Shown: piece after piece, positions 36,355-44,572 of the stretch
How positions within the stretch are numbered: the first letter of the stretch is position 1
Layout: each line of letters starts with the position of its first letter
DNA from: CAZYMI01 sp964648505
GTDB taxonomy: Bacteria > Pseudomonadota > Alphaproteobacteria > Micavibrionales > Micavibrionaceae
Assembly (NCBI GenBank): GCA_964648505.1
Contig: CAZYMI010000001.1
Coordinates: 150,986-214,985, forward strand
DNA length: 64,000 bases
Direction: 5' to 3'
Program-made: the position numbers and the translations under genes
Notes under the pieces: model-generated
Seen by the model: the letters and a program-made list of their open reading frames with translations, nothing else
Told to the model about the DNA's origin: nothing
The model's database searches: none

Positions 36355-36361
36355 CAAAAAT

Positions 36362-37054
36362 TTACTTCTTCGCCGCTGGTTTAGCAGCTGGCGCTTTTGC
36401 AGCACCTGCAGCAGGCGTTGCGGCTTTTGCACCCGCAGCCGGAGCCGCTGTTGCAACAGCAGCATCAGCAACAGCTGCCACTTCTTCTTGAACAGTCGGG
36501 GCTACAATCGATGCAATTGTAAAATCACGATCATTGGTAACCTTCACACCTTTTGGAAGTGGGATTTGGCTGATTTTGATGGTGTCACCAATTTTCTTAC
36601 CCGCCAACGACACTTCAATATGCTCAGGAATATCACTTGCAGGAACATAGAGGTCGATTTCATGGCGAACAACGTTCAAAACACCTTTATCAAGTTTAAT
36701 GCCCGGGCATTGATCTTCATTACTGAAATGCACTGGAATTTCGATGCGGATCTGCGTTTTTTCTGACACACGCATAAAATCAACATGCACCGGACGATCT
36801 GTAACAGGATGAAGCTGAACATCACGCGCGATCACCAGATGCTTCTGGCCATCAACAGACAAGTCGCACAGATGCACGAACATGCCGCCTTTCATGTGTC
36901 TAAGCTTAAGTTCCTGCTCATCAAGCGCGATGGTCACAGGTTCTTTTTTATCGCCGTAAATTACGGCAGGGATCATTTTATTGCGGCGGAGTTCGCGTGC
37001 CATCCCCTTACCGGCGCGCTCTCTTTTTTGTGCCGCGAGTGCATAACGTGACAT
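36362..37054 (-). CDS. rplY: 50S ribosomal protein L25, long (CTC/TL5) form
   Basis: 230 residues. L25 binds 5S rRNA. This is the long form with a C-terminal TL5 domain. The N-terminus has RERAGKGMARELRRNKMIPAV followed by I-Y-G-D-K-K, and the body has P-V-H-V-D-F-M-R-V and the G-V-L-N-V-V-R-H-E-I-D block. A C-terminal Ala/Lys/Pro-rich tail (about 195-230) is low complexity. The start is supported by AAGGAAAATATC. It sits between prs and pth, the classical order, with one small gene inserted upstream. Confidence 0.95.
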   Translation of the reverse strand: MSRYALAAQKRERAGKGMARELRRNKMIPAVIYGDKKEPVTIALDEQELKLRHMKGGMFVHLCDLSVDGQKHLVIARDVQLHPVTDRPVHVDFMRVSEKTQIRIEIPVHFSNEDQCPGIKLDKGVLNVVRHEIDLYVPASDIPEHIEVSLAGKKIGDTIKISQIPLPKGVKVTNDRDFTIASIVAPTVQEEVAAVADAAVATAAPAAGAKAATPAAGAAKAPAAKPAAKK

Positions 37055-37162
37055 GATATTTTCCTTTATGTCTTGTGTGGCAATTGCGGTGCCCGCCTCC
37101 AGGGGTGCGGACGGCGCATGTTTAACCGATTTAGGGGTGAAATAGCAAGGAACAAATAAAGA

Positions 37163-37187
37163 GGCCCTTCATAAGCATAAAAGGGCC
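37163..37187 (-). terminator. Probable terminator of the 62-residue basic protein gene
   Basis: Stem GGCCCTT (37163-37169) with AAGGGCC (37181-37187), loop of 11 bases, followed on the minus strand by TCTTTATTTGTT. It lies 26 bases beyond the small gene's stop codon and upstream of rplY, separating the two. Confidence 0.6.
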
Positions 37188-37212
37188 AACCCACATAAAG
37201 GGAATTCTTGCT

Positions 37213-37401
37213 TTAGGCTGGCCTTGCCTGAAAGCCTCCCCTGCGCATGGATTTTTCAGCTTGTGTGATTGAGATTCCTTCACGATTAGCGATCACTTTA
37301 GCCGCCGCTCTTTTTTGATCAAATTTAGCCTTATTGGCAGCTCGGCGCGCAGCGGCAGCAGCTTTTCCTTTTATATTAGAAGAATCTTGTTTTTTTGACA
37401 T
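37213..37401 (-). CDS. Small basic Lys/Ala/Arg-rich protein, unknown
   Basis: 62 residues with a strongly basic composition; A-A-A-A-A-R-R-A-A-N-K-A-K precedes K-R-A-A-A-K-V, and the C-terminal part has ISITQAEKSMRRGGFQARP. No membrane segment. Composition suggests an RNA- or DNA-binding peptide. AGGAGACATAT lies just upstream of the ATG as a good ribosome-binding site. It has its own terminator and lies between prs and rplY, in a spot usually empty. Confidence 0.7.
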   Translation of the reverse strand: MSKKQDSSNIKGKAAAAARRAANKAKFDQKRAAAKVIANREGISITQAEKSMRRGGFQARPA

Positions 37402-37699
37402 ATATGTCTCCTGTGTTGGAGGCTGGTTTTAACCGACAGAATCTGTATATGTCAATATAAATTTCAACGAAAACCTGATAATTTGTTATCCTTGAATTAT
37501 ACAGATTCAGAATAGTTATTATAATTCATGCTTTTACTAATATACATCTGCCAAGCTTCAAAAAATGTATAAAGCGTGGATTTTGAATCTCTATACAGAG
37601 CTTTTTGATAGAATAAACCTTAAATACCAGCCTTGCTGCGACTCACATCACCACCTAAAGATGTTGTTGAAACAATGGCCACTATATTGCAAAGTTTAA
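37402..37699. other. 298-base intergenic region before prs
   Basis: AT-rich and between the small basic gene and the prs stop. I see no gene, tRNA or clear terminator. A GTG-initiated 20-codon open frame (37620-37682, minus) has no ribosome-binding site. Several short T/A-rich palindromes (for example around 37500) could be promoter elements of the basic gene. Confidence 0.6.
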
Positions 37700-38632
37700 T
37701 TATCTAAACAAAGCTGAAATTGAACGATCTTCGTGAATGCGCTTCACAGCTTCGCCCAGCAACGGGGCAATCGTCAGAACATCAATGTTTTTTGCTGCCT
37801 TCACGCTATCAGATGCGGCAATACTGTCTGAAACAACTAAGCGTTCAATCGGTGAACCTGAAACCCGCGCCACAGCACCACCCGATAAAACGCCGTGCAC
37901 AACATAAGCTGCCACTTTTTTTGCCCCATGATCCATCAAAGCTACCGCTGCGTTACATAGCGTACCAGCACTATCAACAATATCGTCAACCAGAATGCAG
38001 GTTTTACCTTCCACATCACCGATCACATTCATGACTTCAGAAACGCCTGCTTTTTCGCGACGTTTATCAATAATAGCAAGTTCAGCCCCAAAGCGCTTGG
38101 CGATCGCACGGGCACGCACAACACCGCCCACATCGGGTGACACAACCACAACGTCATCATCACCGTAATGTTTTTGCATGTCTGGCACAAAAACAGGGGC
38201 GATAATAAGGTTATCGGACGGAATATCAAAAAAACCTTGAATTTGCCCTGCATGCAGATCAAGCGCGAGCATGCGGTTAGCACCAGCAACCGTTATCAGG
38301 TTTGCAACAAGCTTTGCTGAAATAGGTGTGCGGGGGCCTGTGCGCCTGTCCTGACGCGCATATCCAAAATACGGGATAACCGCTGTAACCCTACGCGCAG
38401 ATGACCGGCGCAACGCATCAAGCGCCACCAGCATCTCCATTAAATGGTCGTTCGCAGGGTAAGAAGTGGATTGAATGATAAAAACATCTTCACCCCTGAT
38501 GTTTTCTTCGATCTCAACAAAAACTTCCATATCGGAAAATCGACGAAAAGTGGTCTGACATAAGGGGATTTGCAAATATGACGATATGGCACTGGCCAGT
38601 GGAAGATTGGATGTTCCGGCAATCAGCTTCAT
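37700..38632 (-). CDS. prs: Ribose-phosphate pyrophosphokinase
   Basis: 310 residues. Makes PRPP from ribose-5-phosphate and ATP, for purine, pyrimidine, histidine and tryptophan synthesis. The N-terminal domain has RRFSDMEVFVEI and E-N-I-R-G. The metal site reads ALDLHAGQIQGFF, and the PRPP loop reads CILVDDIVDSAGT near residue 220. AACAGGGCCAC upstream of the ATG is the ribosome-binding site. Upstream on the same strand is pgeF, 81 bases away. Confidence 0.97.
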   Translation of the reverse strand: MKLIAGTSNLPLASAISSYLQIPLCQTTFRRFSDMEVFVEIEENIRGEDVFIIQSTSYPANDHLMEMLVALDALRRSSARRVTAVIPYFGYARQDRRTGPRTPISAKLVANLITVAGANRMLALDLHAGQIQGFFDIPSDNLIIAPVFVPDMQKHYGDDDVVVVSPDVGGVVRARAIAKRFGAELAIIDKRREKAGVSEVMNVIGDVEGKTCILVDDIVDSAGTLCNAAVALMDHGAKKVAAYVVHGVLSGGAVARVSGSPIERLVVSDSIAASDSVKAAKNIDVLTIAPLLGEAVKRIHEDRSISALFR

Positions 38633-38713
38633 GTGGCCCTGTTTTTTATTATTGTGTTTGGATATCGAAATGCACTTAACCTAAGGCACTATAGGGAAAA
38701 AACGGCTTTAAAA

Positions 38714-39505
38714 TCAAGGGATCATAATTGCCGAGATTTGACGTCCATAATCCGCTTCTTTGCGATGGGTTGTCCTGCGAAAGGAAAAATAATCATTTTC
38801 CTTTGAAAACGTATCTAAATCACTTAAAGCGACATCTTTTAAGCCAAAGCGGGACAGACGAGCCGCTATGTAACCGGGTAAATCGAACATCAAATGGCCC
38901 TCAAGTCGGGCTGGCTTGAAAAAATGATCGTCATCCGGATTAAGATCTAAAAACGGCTTTTCAAACCCAACTGACACTTCATAACTTTTCGGGCCTATGC
39001 AGGGGCCAACAGCCGCTTTAATTGTTTCAAGTTTTGCACCAAGTAAAATCATGGCCTTCACTGTTTGTTCGGCCACCCCTTTAAGCGCGCCGCCCCAGCC
39101 TGCATGGGCCGCTCCAATAACGGGAGCCCCATCAGATTTCTGGCCTTCAAACAAAATAGGTCCGCAATCTGCTGTTAAAATACCAAGAAGAAAGCCTGGG
39201 CGATCTGTTGCCAAAGCATCACCTTGCGGGCGCGGATCCGTATTATCAAAAGGCGCTGAAATAGAAAAACATTGAGCAGAATGGATCTGATGCAACGTGA
39301 AAAGTCTTTCATAAGGGGCTTGAAAGTGCTGACAGATTCTTAATCTGTTTTCTTGAACAGCAGCGGGGTCATCCTGCGAACCCGGCCCACAATTCAAACT
39401 TGAAAACAATCCTTCGCTAACCCCTCCTGCGCGGCCAAAAAAACCGTGCTGAATTTTTGAAGAAAAATTGTTTGAAACAAATGGATTAAGAGTGTTTTTT
39501 AACAT
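38714..39505 (-). CDS. pgeF: Peptidoglycan editing factor (multicopper-like) PgeF
   Basis: 263 residues, the YfiH/DUF152 family. The zinc/copper site residues are visible as H in LHQIHSAQC, C in TADCGP and H in AAHAGWGGALKG. PgeF removes misincorporated L-Ser from peptidoglycan precursors in E. coli; older work called it polyphenol oxidase. It overlaps the upstream methyltransferase gene by 7 bases. Confidence 0.93.
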   Translation of the reverse strand: MLKNTLNPFVSNNFSSKIQHGFFGRAGGVSEGLFSSLNCGPGSQDDPAAVQENRLRICQHFQAPYERLFTLHQIHSAQCFSISAPFDNTDPRPQGDALATDRPGFLLGILTADCGPILFEGQKSDGAPVIGAAHAGWGGALKGVAEQTVKAMILLGAKLETIKAAVGPCIGPKSYEVSVGFEKPFLDLNPDDDHFFKPARLEGHLMFDLPGYIAARLSRFGLKDVALSDLDTFSKENDYFSFRRTTHRKEADYGRQISAIMIP

Positions 39506-40569
39506 GATTTATAACCTGAATAAAACCCTTCAACCTGTCCTGTTAACCCTGATGACACCGCCAAAACTTTAAATAAACGCCCCATTTGATTTTCATCGAT
39601 TAATCTGTCCGCACCACTTTTTATTAAGGCTGCCTGCTCAGCATTAGCTGATTGTAACAGGGCTGACAGACGGGCGTGAAGCCCAAGGGCTGTTAAAAAT
39701 TTCGCCTGCGTTAAAGGCCCCGCCACATCCAGTCCTTCGGCCAAGGCCTGATCACAAAGGGCTTTAAAATTTACATGCGCTGTTAGATCAGCCTCACCCA
39801 CATTTTTTAAAACCTGTGCATGCTTGTTTTGCATAACGGCCTGAAGAGTGTCTCCGCTTGCTGATTGCATGTAACCATAATCAATTATTAAAGCGGCCCC
39901 CCTTGCTTGCTTGATTTTAGAGCATAATGTACGCCAGAACGCGTCCCGCAAAGGGGCTATTTCAAGAATGCCGTGCGTATTTTCGGGTCTATTTTCGGGG
40001 CTTGATGAAATCGCCGGCAGATCAACAAAGCTCAAAACCCCTTGTTTGCAAGTTACAAAACGCTGCAACCATACCCCGTCTTGAAAAAGCATTTGTTCAA
40101 TGGGCAAAGCATCAAGAAATTCATTGGCAATCATAATCCATGGGGCATCAGTTGGGATGGATGATATATCTTGATGCCATACAGGATGAAACGACGATAA
40201 TTTCCCTGCTTGCCTTTGCATCAAAACGCTTGACGTTTCAAGAAGGTGCAACGATATGGCCTTTTGAAAATCTTTTATGTTTCCAGTAACCCGCAATGCA
40301 TCTTGCATCAGCGTGCCGCGACCCGGCCCGCATTCAAGCAAATAAAATTTTTCAGGTGTCTTTAGTTTGTGCCATGTATCAACGATCCAGGCGCCCAGAA
40401 GCTCTCCAAAAATCTGGGAGATTTCTGGTGCGGTTGTAAAATCACCTTTTACGCCAAAAGGATCGCGCGTGGCATAATAATAAGAAACAGCCCGCGCCAT
40501 AAATTCGCCAAGCGTAATCGGGCCGTTTTTCTCAATTGATTCACCAAGTGATTTTTCAAAAGGCTGCAC
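39499..40569 (-). CDS. NDUFAF7-family SAM-dependent methyltransferase
   Basis: About 357 residues from GTG 40569 (ATG 40608 would overlap lgt by 53 bases and is less likely). SAM loop LLECGPGRGTLMQ near residue 95. The N-terminal conserved TTAPEISQIFGELLGAW is diagnostic. In mitochondria the homologue methylates a complex I subunit; the bacterial target is not established. It lies between lgt and pgeF, overlapping both (14 and 7 bases), as part of a tightly packed leftward operon. Confidence 0.9.
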   Translation of the reverse strand: MQPFEKSLGESIEKNGPITLGEFMARAVSYYYATRDPFGVKGDFTTAPEISQIFGELLGAWIVDTWHKLKTPEKFYLLECGPGRGTLMQDALRVTGNIKDFQKAISLHLLETSSVLMQRQAGKLSSFHPVWHQDISSIPTDAPWIMIANEFLDALPIEQMLFQDGVWLQRFVTCKQGVLSFVDLPAISSSPENRPENTHGILEIAPLRDAFWRTLCSKIKQARGAALIIDYGYMQSASGDTLQAVMQNKHAQVLKNVGEADLTAHVNFKALCDQALAEGLDVAGPLTQAKFLTALGLHARLSALLQSANAEQAALIKSGADRLIDENQMGRLFKVLAVSSGLTGQVEGFYSGYKSC

Positions 40570-41359
40570 GACGGCGCAACGCAATAAAATAAAGTAAGGA
40601 TGCCGCAAGCATCATAGGCACACAAAGCCACTGGCCCATTGTAAGATGTGCCGCCAGAAAGCCGATCTGCACATCCGGTTCACGTACAAATTCAATGCAG
40701 AAGCGGGCAAGGCCATACCCCATTAAAAAGGTGGCAGAAATAATGCCAGGCTTTTCACGGACCGATCGCACATGGAACAGAACTGATAAAATAATAAACA
40801 ACACCAATCCCTCAAGCCCGGCTTCATAAAGCTGGCTTGGATGGCGTGGTTCAGGCCCGGCTTGCGGGAAAATCATACCCCATGGCACAGCCGTGATACG
40901 TCCATATAATTCCTGATTAACAAAGTTTGCCAACCGCCCAAAAAATAACCCGATGGGAACAACCGCACAAACCACATCGGCAAAACGTAATGTTGGTATT
41001 TTATATTTCCAGCAAAAAGCAAAAATGGCGCAAATAACCCCCATCGCCCCGCCATGAAATGACATACCACCCTGCCAGACCTTAAAGACAGCAACCGGAT
41101 CATGTGCATAGGCCGGGAAATTATAAAATAAAATATACCCAAGCCGGCCACCAAGAAAAATGCCCAGAAAAACCCAGATTATAAAATCATCAATCTGAAT
41201 TCGGGTGACCGCTTTTGCATGAACGGGAAGCTTGATTAAATACAAAGCATATCGCCAGCCCAAAAGAATGCCTGCCAGATAGGCAAGCCCATACCAGCGT
41301 ATAACAATTGGCCCTGCTTCAAAAGCAATGGGGCTTAAATCAGGGAATAAAATCGCCAT
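40556..41359 (-). CDS. lgt: Prolipoprotein diacylglyceryl transferase
   Basis: 267 residues with about seven membrane helices. It transfers diacylglycerol to the lipobox Cys of prolipoproteins, the first step of lipoprotein maturation. Family motifs: F-H-G-G-A-M-G near residue 105, GRLANFVNQELYGRIT with catalytic Arg and Asn near 145, and HPSQLYEAGLEG near 180. It shares one base with the hldD stop and overlaps the methyltransferase by 14 bases. Confidence 0.97.
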   Translation of the reverse strand: MAILFPDLSPIAFEAGPIVIRWYGLAYLAGILLGWRYALYLIKLPVHAKAVTRIQIDDFIIWVFLGIFLGGRLGYILFYNFPAYAHDPVAVFKVWQGGMSFHGGAMGVICAIFAFCWKYKIPTLRFADVVCAVVPIGLFFGRLANFVNQELYGRITAVPWGMIFPQAGPEPRHPSQLYEAGLEGLVLFIILSVLFHVRSVREKPGIISATFLMGYGLARFCIEFVREPDVQIGFLAAHLTMGQWLCVPMMLAASLLYFIALRRRAAF

Positions 41360-42354
41360 TATCTGTACTGATCGGCTTTCGCCAGAAAATTCTGCACGTA
41401 ATCTGCAATACCGTCTTCAAGTTCTGTCATTGGCTTTGTGTAACCAACCGCGCGCAGTTTTCCCATATCCGCTTGTGTGAAATACTGATATTTGCCACGT
41501 AAGGTTAACGGCATATCGATATAGTTTATTTTCTCTGGCTTATTGGCTGCTTTAAAAGTTGCTGCTGCCAGATCCTTGAAAGAACGCGCTTTGCCCGTTC
41601 CCACATTGAATAAACCCGAAACATTCGGATTATCAAGCAACCACAACATCACATCAACGCAATCACGAACATATATAAAATCACGCAATTGCCCGCCATC
41701 ACCGTATTTTGGATTGTCTGATTTAAACAACCGCGCTGCTGCCCCTGCAACGACTTGCGGATAAAGCTTGCATGTAACGCTCATCTGCTCACCCTTGTGA
41801 TACTCATTAGGTCCATAAACGTTAAAAAATTTAAGGCCCGCATATTGTGGAGGAACAGGCTCAGGCTTCGCCTTTGCTTTTATAATCCGGGAAATGCGCC
41901 GATCAAAAACATGTTTGGACCAGCCATAAGGGTTAAGCGGCAAAAGTTTGGTTAAATGTTCAATGCTGTCATCATCAGCAAAACCCTGAGATCCATCCCC
42001 ATAAGTAGCGGCAGATGACGCATAAATAAATCGGACATTATTTTCCGCACACCAATTCCAAAGACGACGCGAAAGCGTGAAGTTACGTTCAACAATCAAA
42101 TCGACATCCGTTTCAGTGGTCGACGATATTGCCCCCATATGAAAGACGACTTTCACTTCATCTTTACGCAAATTAAGATACGAAAAAAGATTTTCAGGGC
42201 GAACAATATCGCGTATTTCATGCTTGGCTATATTGCGCCACTTATCATCCGAACCCAGCCAGTCGCAAACAACAACATCACCCACACCCTTGGCATCCAG
42301 CCCCGCCAGCAAATTAGACCCGATAAAGCCTGTCCCGCCCGTCACTACAATCAT
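41359..42354 (-). CDS. hldD: ADP-L-glycero-D-manno-heptose 6-epimerase
   Basis: 331 residues from ATG 42354, chosen for GGGAG seven bases upstream. It makes ADP-L-glycero-beta-D-manno-heptose for the LPS inner core. Rossmann loop VTGGTGFIGSNLL, the S in YASSAATYG, and catalytic Tyr-x3-Lys in NPYGWSKHVFD. K-F-F-N-V-Y-G-P-N-E-Y-H-K-G-E confirms the heptose-epimerase subfamily. It indicates the organism carries heptose-containing LPS. First gene of the hldD-lgt-methyltransferase-pgeF operon. Confidence 0.95.
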   Translation of the reverse strand: MIVVTGGTGFIGSNLLAGLDAKGVGDVVVCDWLGSDDKWRNIAKHEIRDIVRPENLFSYLNLRKDEVKVVFHMGAISSTTETDVDLIVERNFTLSRRLWNWCAENNVRFIYASSAATYGDGSQGFADDDSIEHLTKLLPLNPYGWSKHVFDRRISRIIKAKAKPEPVPPQYAGLKFFNVYGPNEYHKGEQMSVTCKLYPQVVAGAAARLFKSDNPKYGDGGQLRDFIYVRDCVDVMLWLLDNPNVSGLFNVGTGKARSFKDLAAATFKAANKPEKINYIDMPLTLRGKYQYFTQADMGKLRAVGYTKPMTELEDGIADYVQNFLAKADQYR

Positions 42355-42369
42355 TTTTAACTCCCTCAT

Positions 42370-42393
42370 AAACCTTATCTATTGATAAGGTTT
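42370..42393. promoter_or_regulatory. Palindromic hairpin just upstream of hldD
   Basis: Perfect 10-base inverted repeat AAACCTTATC/GATAAGGTTT around loop TATT. It lies 16 bases upstream of the hldD start, in the 150-base divergent gap towards ubiK-like. It has a T run on the plus strand, but no gene ends here, so it is more likely an operator or an mRNA leader hairpin. Confidence 0.45.
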
Positions 42394-42504
42394 TAAGCGT
42401 CTGTCGACAAGGCCGAAAAACTATCCACAGAAAAAATCTAGCCATTGCTTGCGCTTAGCATAAAAGGGATGTTAGGAGTCCGGCTTTAAAGGTAAAAATT
42501 AATC

Positions 42505-42801
42505 ATGAAACCTGATTCCAAACTGATGGATGATCTGGCCCGTATGGCAGGGGGCGCTGCGGGCTTATTGTCGTCCGTACGCCAACAGCTGACCGATGAT
42601 GCAAAAGATCGGGTCGATTCTTTTATCGCCCGCATGGACCTGCCAACGCGCAAAGAATTTAATTTCCTTCAAGCACAGATCAAAAGTTTGCGTGCTGAAA
42701 TTGACTCCTTAAAGTTAAAGTCTGTAAAAGGCGCAAAAGGTACCACACCTAAAAGTTCAAAAGTCAAAACGACAAAGCCAAAAAAGAAAGCCAAAAAATG
42801 A
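42505..42801 (+). CDS. BMFP/UbiK-like accessory coiled-coil protein
   Basis: 98 residues: an N-terminal amphipathic helix (LMDDLARMAGGAAGLLSSVR), then a helical region with R-M-D-L-P-T-R-K-E-F-N-F-L-Q-A-Q-I, and a Lys/Thr-rich tail. The M-D-L-P-x-R-x-E-F pattern is that of BMFP (YqiC/UbiK) proteins, which bind membranes and support ubiquinone synthesis in gammaproteobacteria. The role here is inferred. The next gene starts on ATGA, overlapping by 4 bases. Confidence 0.82.
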   Translation: MKPDSKLMDDLARMAGGAAGLLSSVRQQLTDDAKDRVDSFIARMDLPTRKEFNFLQAQIKSLRAEIDSLKLKSVKGAKGTTPKSSKVKTTKPKKKAKK

Positions 42802-43310
42802 GAGAAGCTGAACTTGAAATGAGCCTGGTCGAAGACATGGGTAATCCTCTCGATTGTATCGAAGAAGTGCTCAGCGCAAATGATTGGTCTTTTAGTCGCG
42901 TTGCTGAAGACGAACTGGCCTTAACTGTGCATGGTGAACAGGGGCTCTATTCTCTTTTCTTTACATGGCATACACATGAAAACGCTTTGCAGTTTGTATG
43001 CGATTTCGACCTGAAAATTCAAAAAGATCACCACTCGCAGCTCATTCGCTTAATGAACGACGCCAATAAAAGCCTGTGGCTTGGGCATTTTGAACTGCCG
43101 GAAGGTCAACTGGAACCGCGCTTTCGCTATACCGGCCTTTTTCGCGATCAAAGCTTTGCATCAGGCATGGATCAAATGAAAGACCTGATGGATTGGGGTC
43201 TTCAGGCCTGTGAAAAATACTTTCCTATTTTTAAAATGCTTGCCCAAGGTATGCCGCCATCTGACACGGACTTTGCTTTAGCTTTTGCAACACCTGCAGG
43301 AAACTCCTAA
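42798..43310 (+). CDS. YbjN-domain protein
   Basis: 170 residues. YbjN domains adopt a type III secretion chaperone-like fold; the function is unclear, with links to stress in E. coli. Seen features: W-S-F-S-R-V-A-E-D-E-L-A-L-T-V, the central strand FVCDFDLKIQ, N-D-A-N-K-S-L-W-L-G-H-F-E-L, and F-R-Y-T-G-L-F-R-D. It is translationally coupled to the UbiK-like gene and lies 3 bases before proC, an arrangement usual in alphaproteobacteria. Confidence 0.85.
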   Translation: MREAELEMSLVEDMGNPLDCIEEVLSANDWSFSRVAEDELALTVHGEQGLYSLFFTWHTHENALQFVCDFDLKIQKDHHSQLIRLMNDANKSLWLGHFELPEGQLEPRFRYTGLFRDQSFASGMDQMKDLMDWGLQACEKYFPIFKMLAQGMPPSDTDFALAFATPAGNS

Positions 43311-43313
43311 TAA

Positions 43314-44144
43314 ATGAAAACACAATTTTCTGCCCTGCCCGCCCTTATTATGATTGGTTGCGGTAAAATGGGAGGCGCGCTTTTGCGCGGCTGGCAGAAA
43401 GACCCGCACTATAAATCACTGAGTATTATTGACCCAAACAAACCCTCTTTTTTGCCGGATCATTGTCTTCATTACACTGATATCCACGATCCGGCCATCT
43501 GGTCTAACACAGTTGATATTGTTTTGCTTGCAGTGAAGCCAAAGATGCTTGATATCTTGTGCAAGGAACTTGCGGCGAAAATTGAACCGCAGACTCTTGT
43601 GGTTACTGTTGCTGCAGGCTGGACACTGGAAGACTATGCCACCTGCTTTGGCCCTCAACATCCTGTTATCAGGACTATTCCAAATACACCTGCTGCTATT
43701 GGTAAAGGTATCACGGCTTATATTGGTAATGCATCAGCGTCTCAGGGTCATTTAGATTGGGTACAAAATGCTTTTGCTACCGTTGGGGAAACCGTTGCGC
43801 TTTCTCATGAAGACCAGATGGATGCCGTCACAGCACTTTCAAGTTCTGGCCCAGCTTACATATTTTTATTAACTGAAGTTTTAAGCGCAGCTGGTATTTC
43901 ACTTGGGCTTTCAATCGATATGGCGCAAAAGCTGGCCCGCGAAATGGTGATCGGCAGCGCTGCACTTTTAGATCATTATCAAGATGTTTCGCCAGAAATT
44001 TTAAGACAACAGGTAACAAGCCCGAATGGCACAACGCACGCCGCCATTACATCGCTTCAAAAAGACGGCCAGTTGCAAAAGCTTTTTGATATCGCCTTAA
44101 AAGCTGCAGTTATACGTGCACAGGCCATGCGCACTGAGACTTAA
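43314..44144 (+). CDS. proC: Pyrroline-5-carboxylate reductase
   Basis: 276 residues. NAD(P)H-dependent last step of proline synthesis. N-terminal Rossmann loop MIGCGKMGGALLRG, VKPKMLD, R-T-I-P-N-T-P-A-A-I-G, and the C-terminal signature V-T-A-L-S-S-S-G-P-A-Y-I-F followed by A-R-E-M and TSPNGTTHAAI. Overlaps convergent mucR-like by 4 bases. Confidence 0.96.
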   Translation: MKTQFSALPALIMIGCGKMGGALLRGWQKDPHYKSLSIIDPNKPSFLPDHCLHYTDIHDPAIWSNTVDIVLLAVKPKMLDILCKELAAKIEPQTLVVTVAAGWTLEDYATCFGPQHPVIRTIPNTPAAIGKGITAYIGNASASQGHLDWVQNAFATVGETVALSHEDQMDAVTALSSSGPAYIFLLTEVLSAAGISLGLSIDMAQKLAREMVIGSAALLDHYQDVSPEILRQQVTSPNGTTHAAITSLQKDGQLQKLFDIALKAAVIRAQAMRTET

Positions 44145-44572
44145 ACCACTCTGCCTCTACCGCGGGCTTTACGCCCTGTTGTACCAAGGCCTATGTTTTT
44201 TGCCAGCCGACTACGCTCATCCGCATAATTAGGCGCAACCATAGGATAATCTGCTGGTAACCCCCATCGTTCCCGATATTGCTCAGGTGTCATTTTATAA
44301 GCCGTCATTAAATGACGCCGAAGCATTTTAAGCTTTTTTCCATCTTCAAGGCAGACAATATAATCAGGCATCACCGATTTTTTAATCGATACAGCTGGCT
44401 GTGGGCGATCAACATGCAAAGAAGACGCGCCACCCAATGATGAAAGGGTACGGTAAATATTTTGAATAATAGATGGTATTTCAGCTGCATTGACCGTATT
44501 TTTTGTAACAAAAGAAGATACTATTTCTGTTGTATATCCTAAAATATCGCCATGTTTTTTTTGATCTGTCAT
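44141..44572 (-). CDS. MucR/Ros-family transcriptional regulator, altered zinc ligands
   Basis: 143 residues. MucR proteins are alphaproteobacterial regulators of surface polysaccharide, motility and virulence. The N-terminal helical part carries YTTEIVSSFVTKNTV and the C-terminal part has IVCLEDGKKLKMLRRHLMTA then Y-K-M-T-P-E-Q-Y-R-E-R-W-G-L. The zinc finger of Ros uses C-x2-C and H-x3-5-H; here the second Cys is Asp and the second His (in T-H-Y) is Ala, resembling zinc-independent members. Overlaps the tsaB stop by 4 bases, so the two are probably transcribed together. Confidence 0.93.
   Translation of the reverse strand: MTDQKKHGDILGYTTEIVSSFVTKNTVNAAEIPSIIQNIYRTLSSLGGASSLHVDRPQPAVSIKKSVMPDYIVCLEDGKKLKMLRRHLMTAYKMTPEQYRERWGLPADYPMVAPNYADERSRLAKNIGLGTTGRKARGRGRVV

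Noticed and set aside
37620..37682. GTG-initiated 20-codon frame before prs
   Set aside because: Too short, no ribosome-binding site, no recognisable product.
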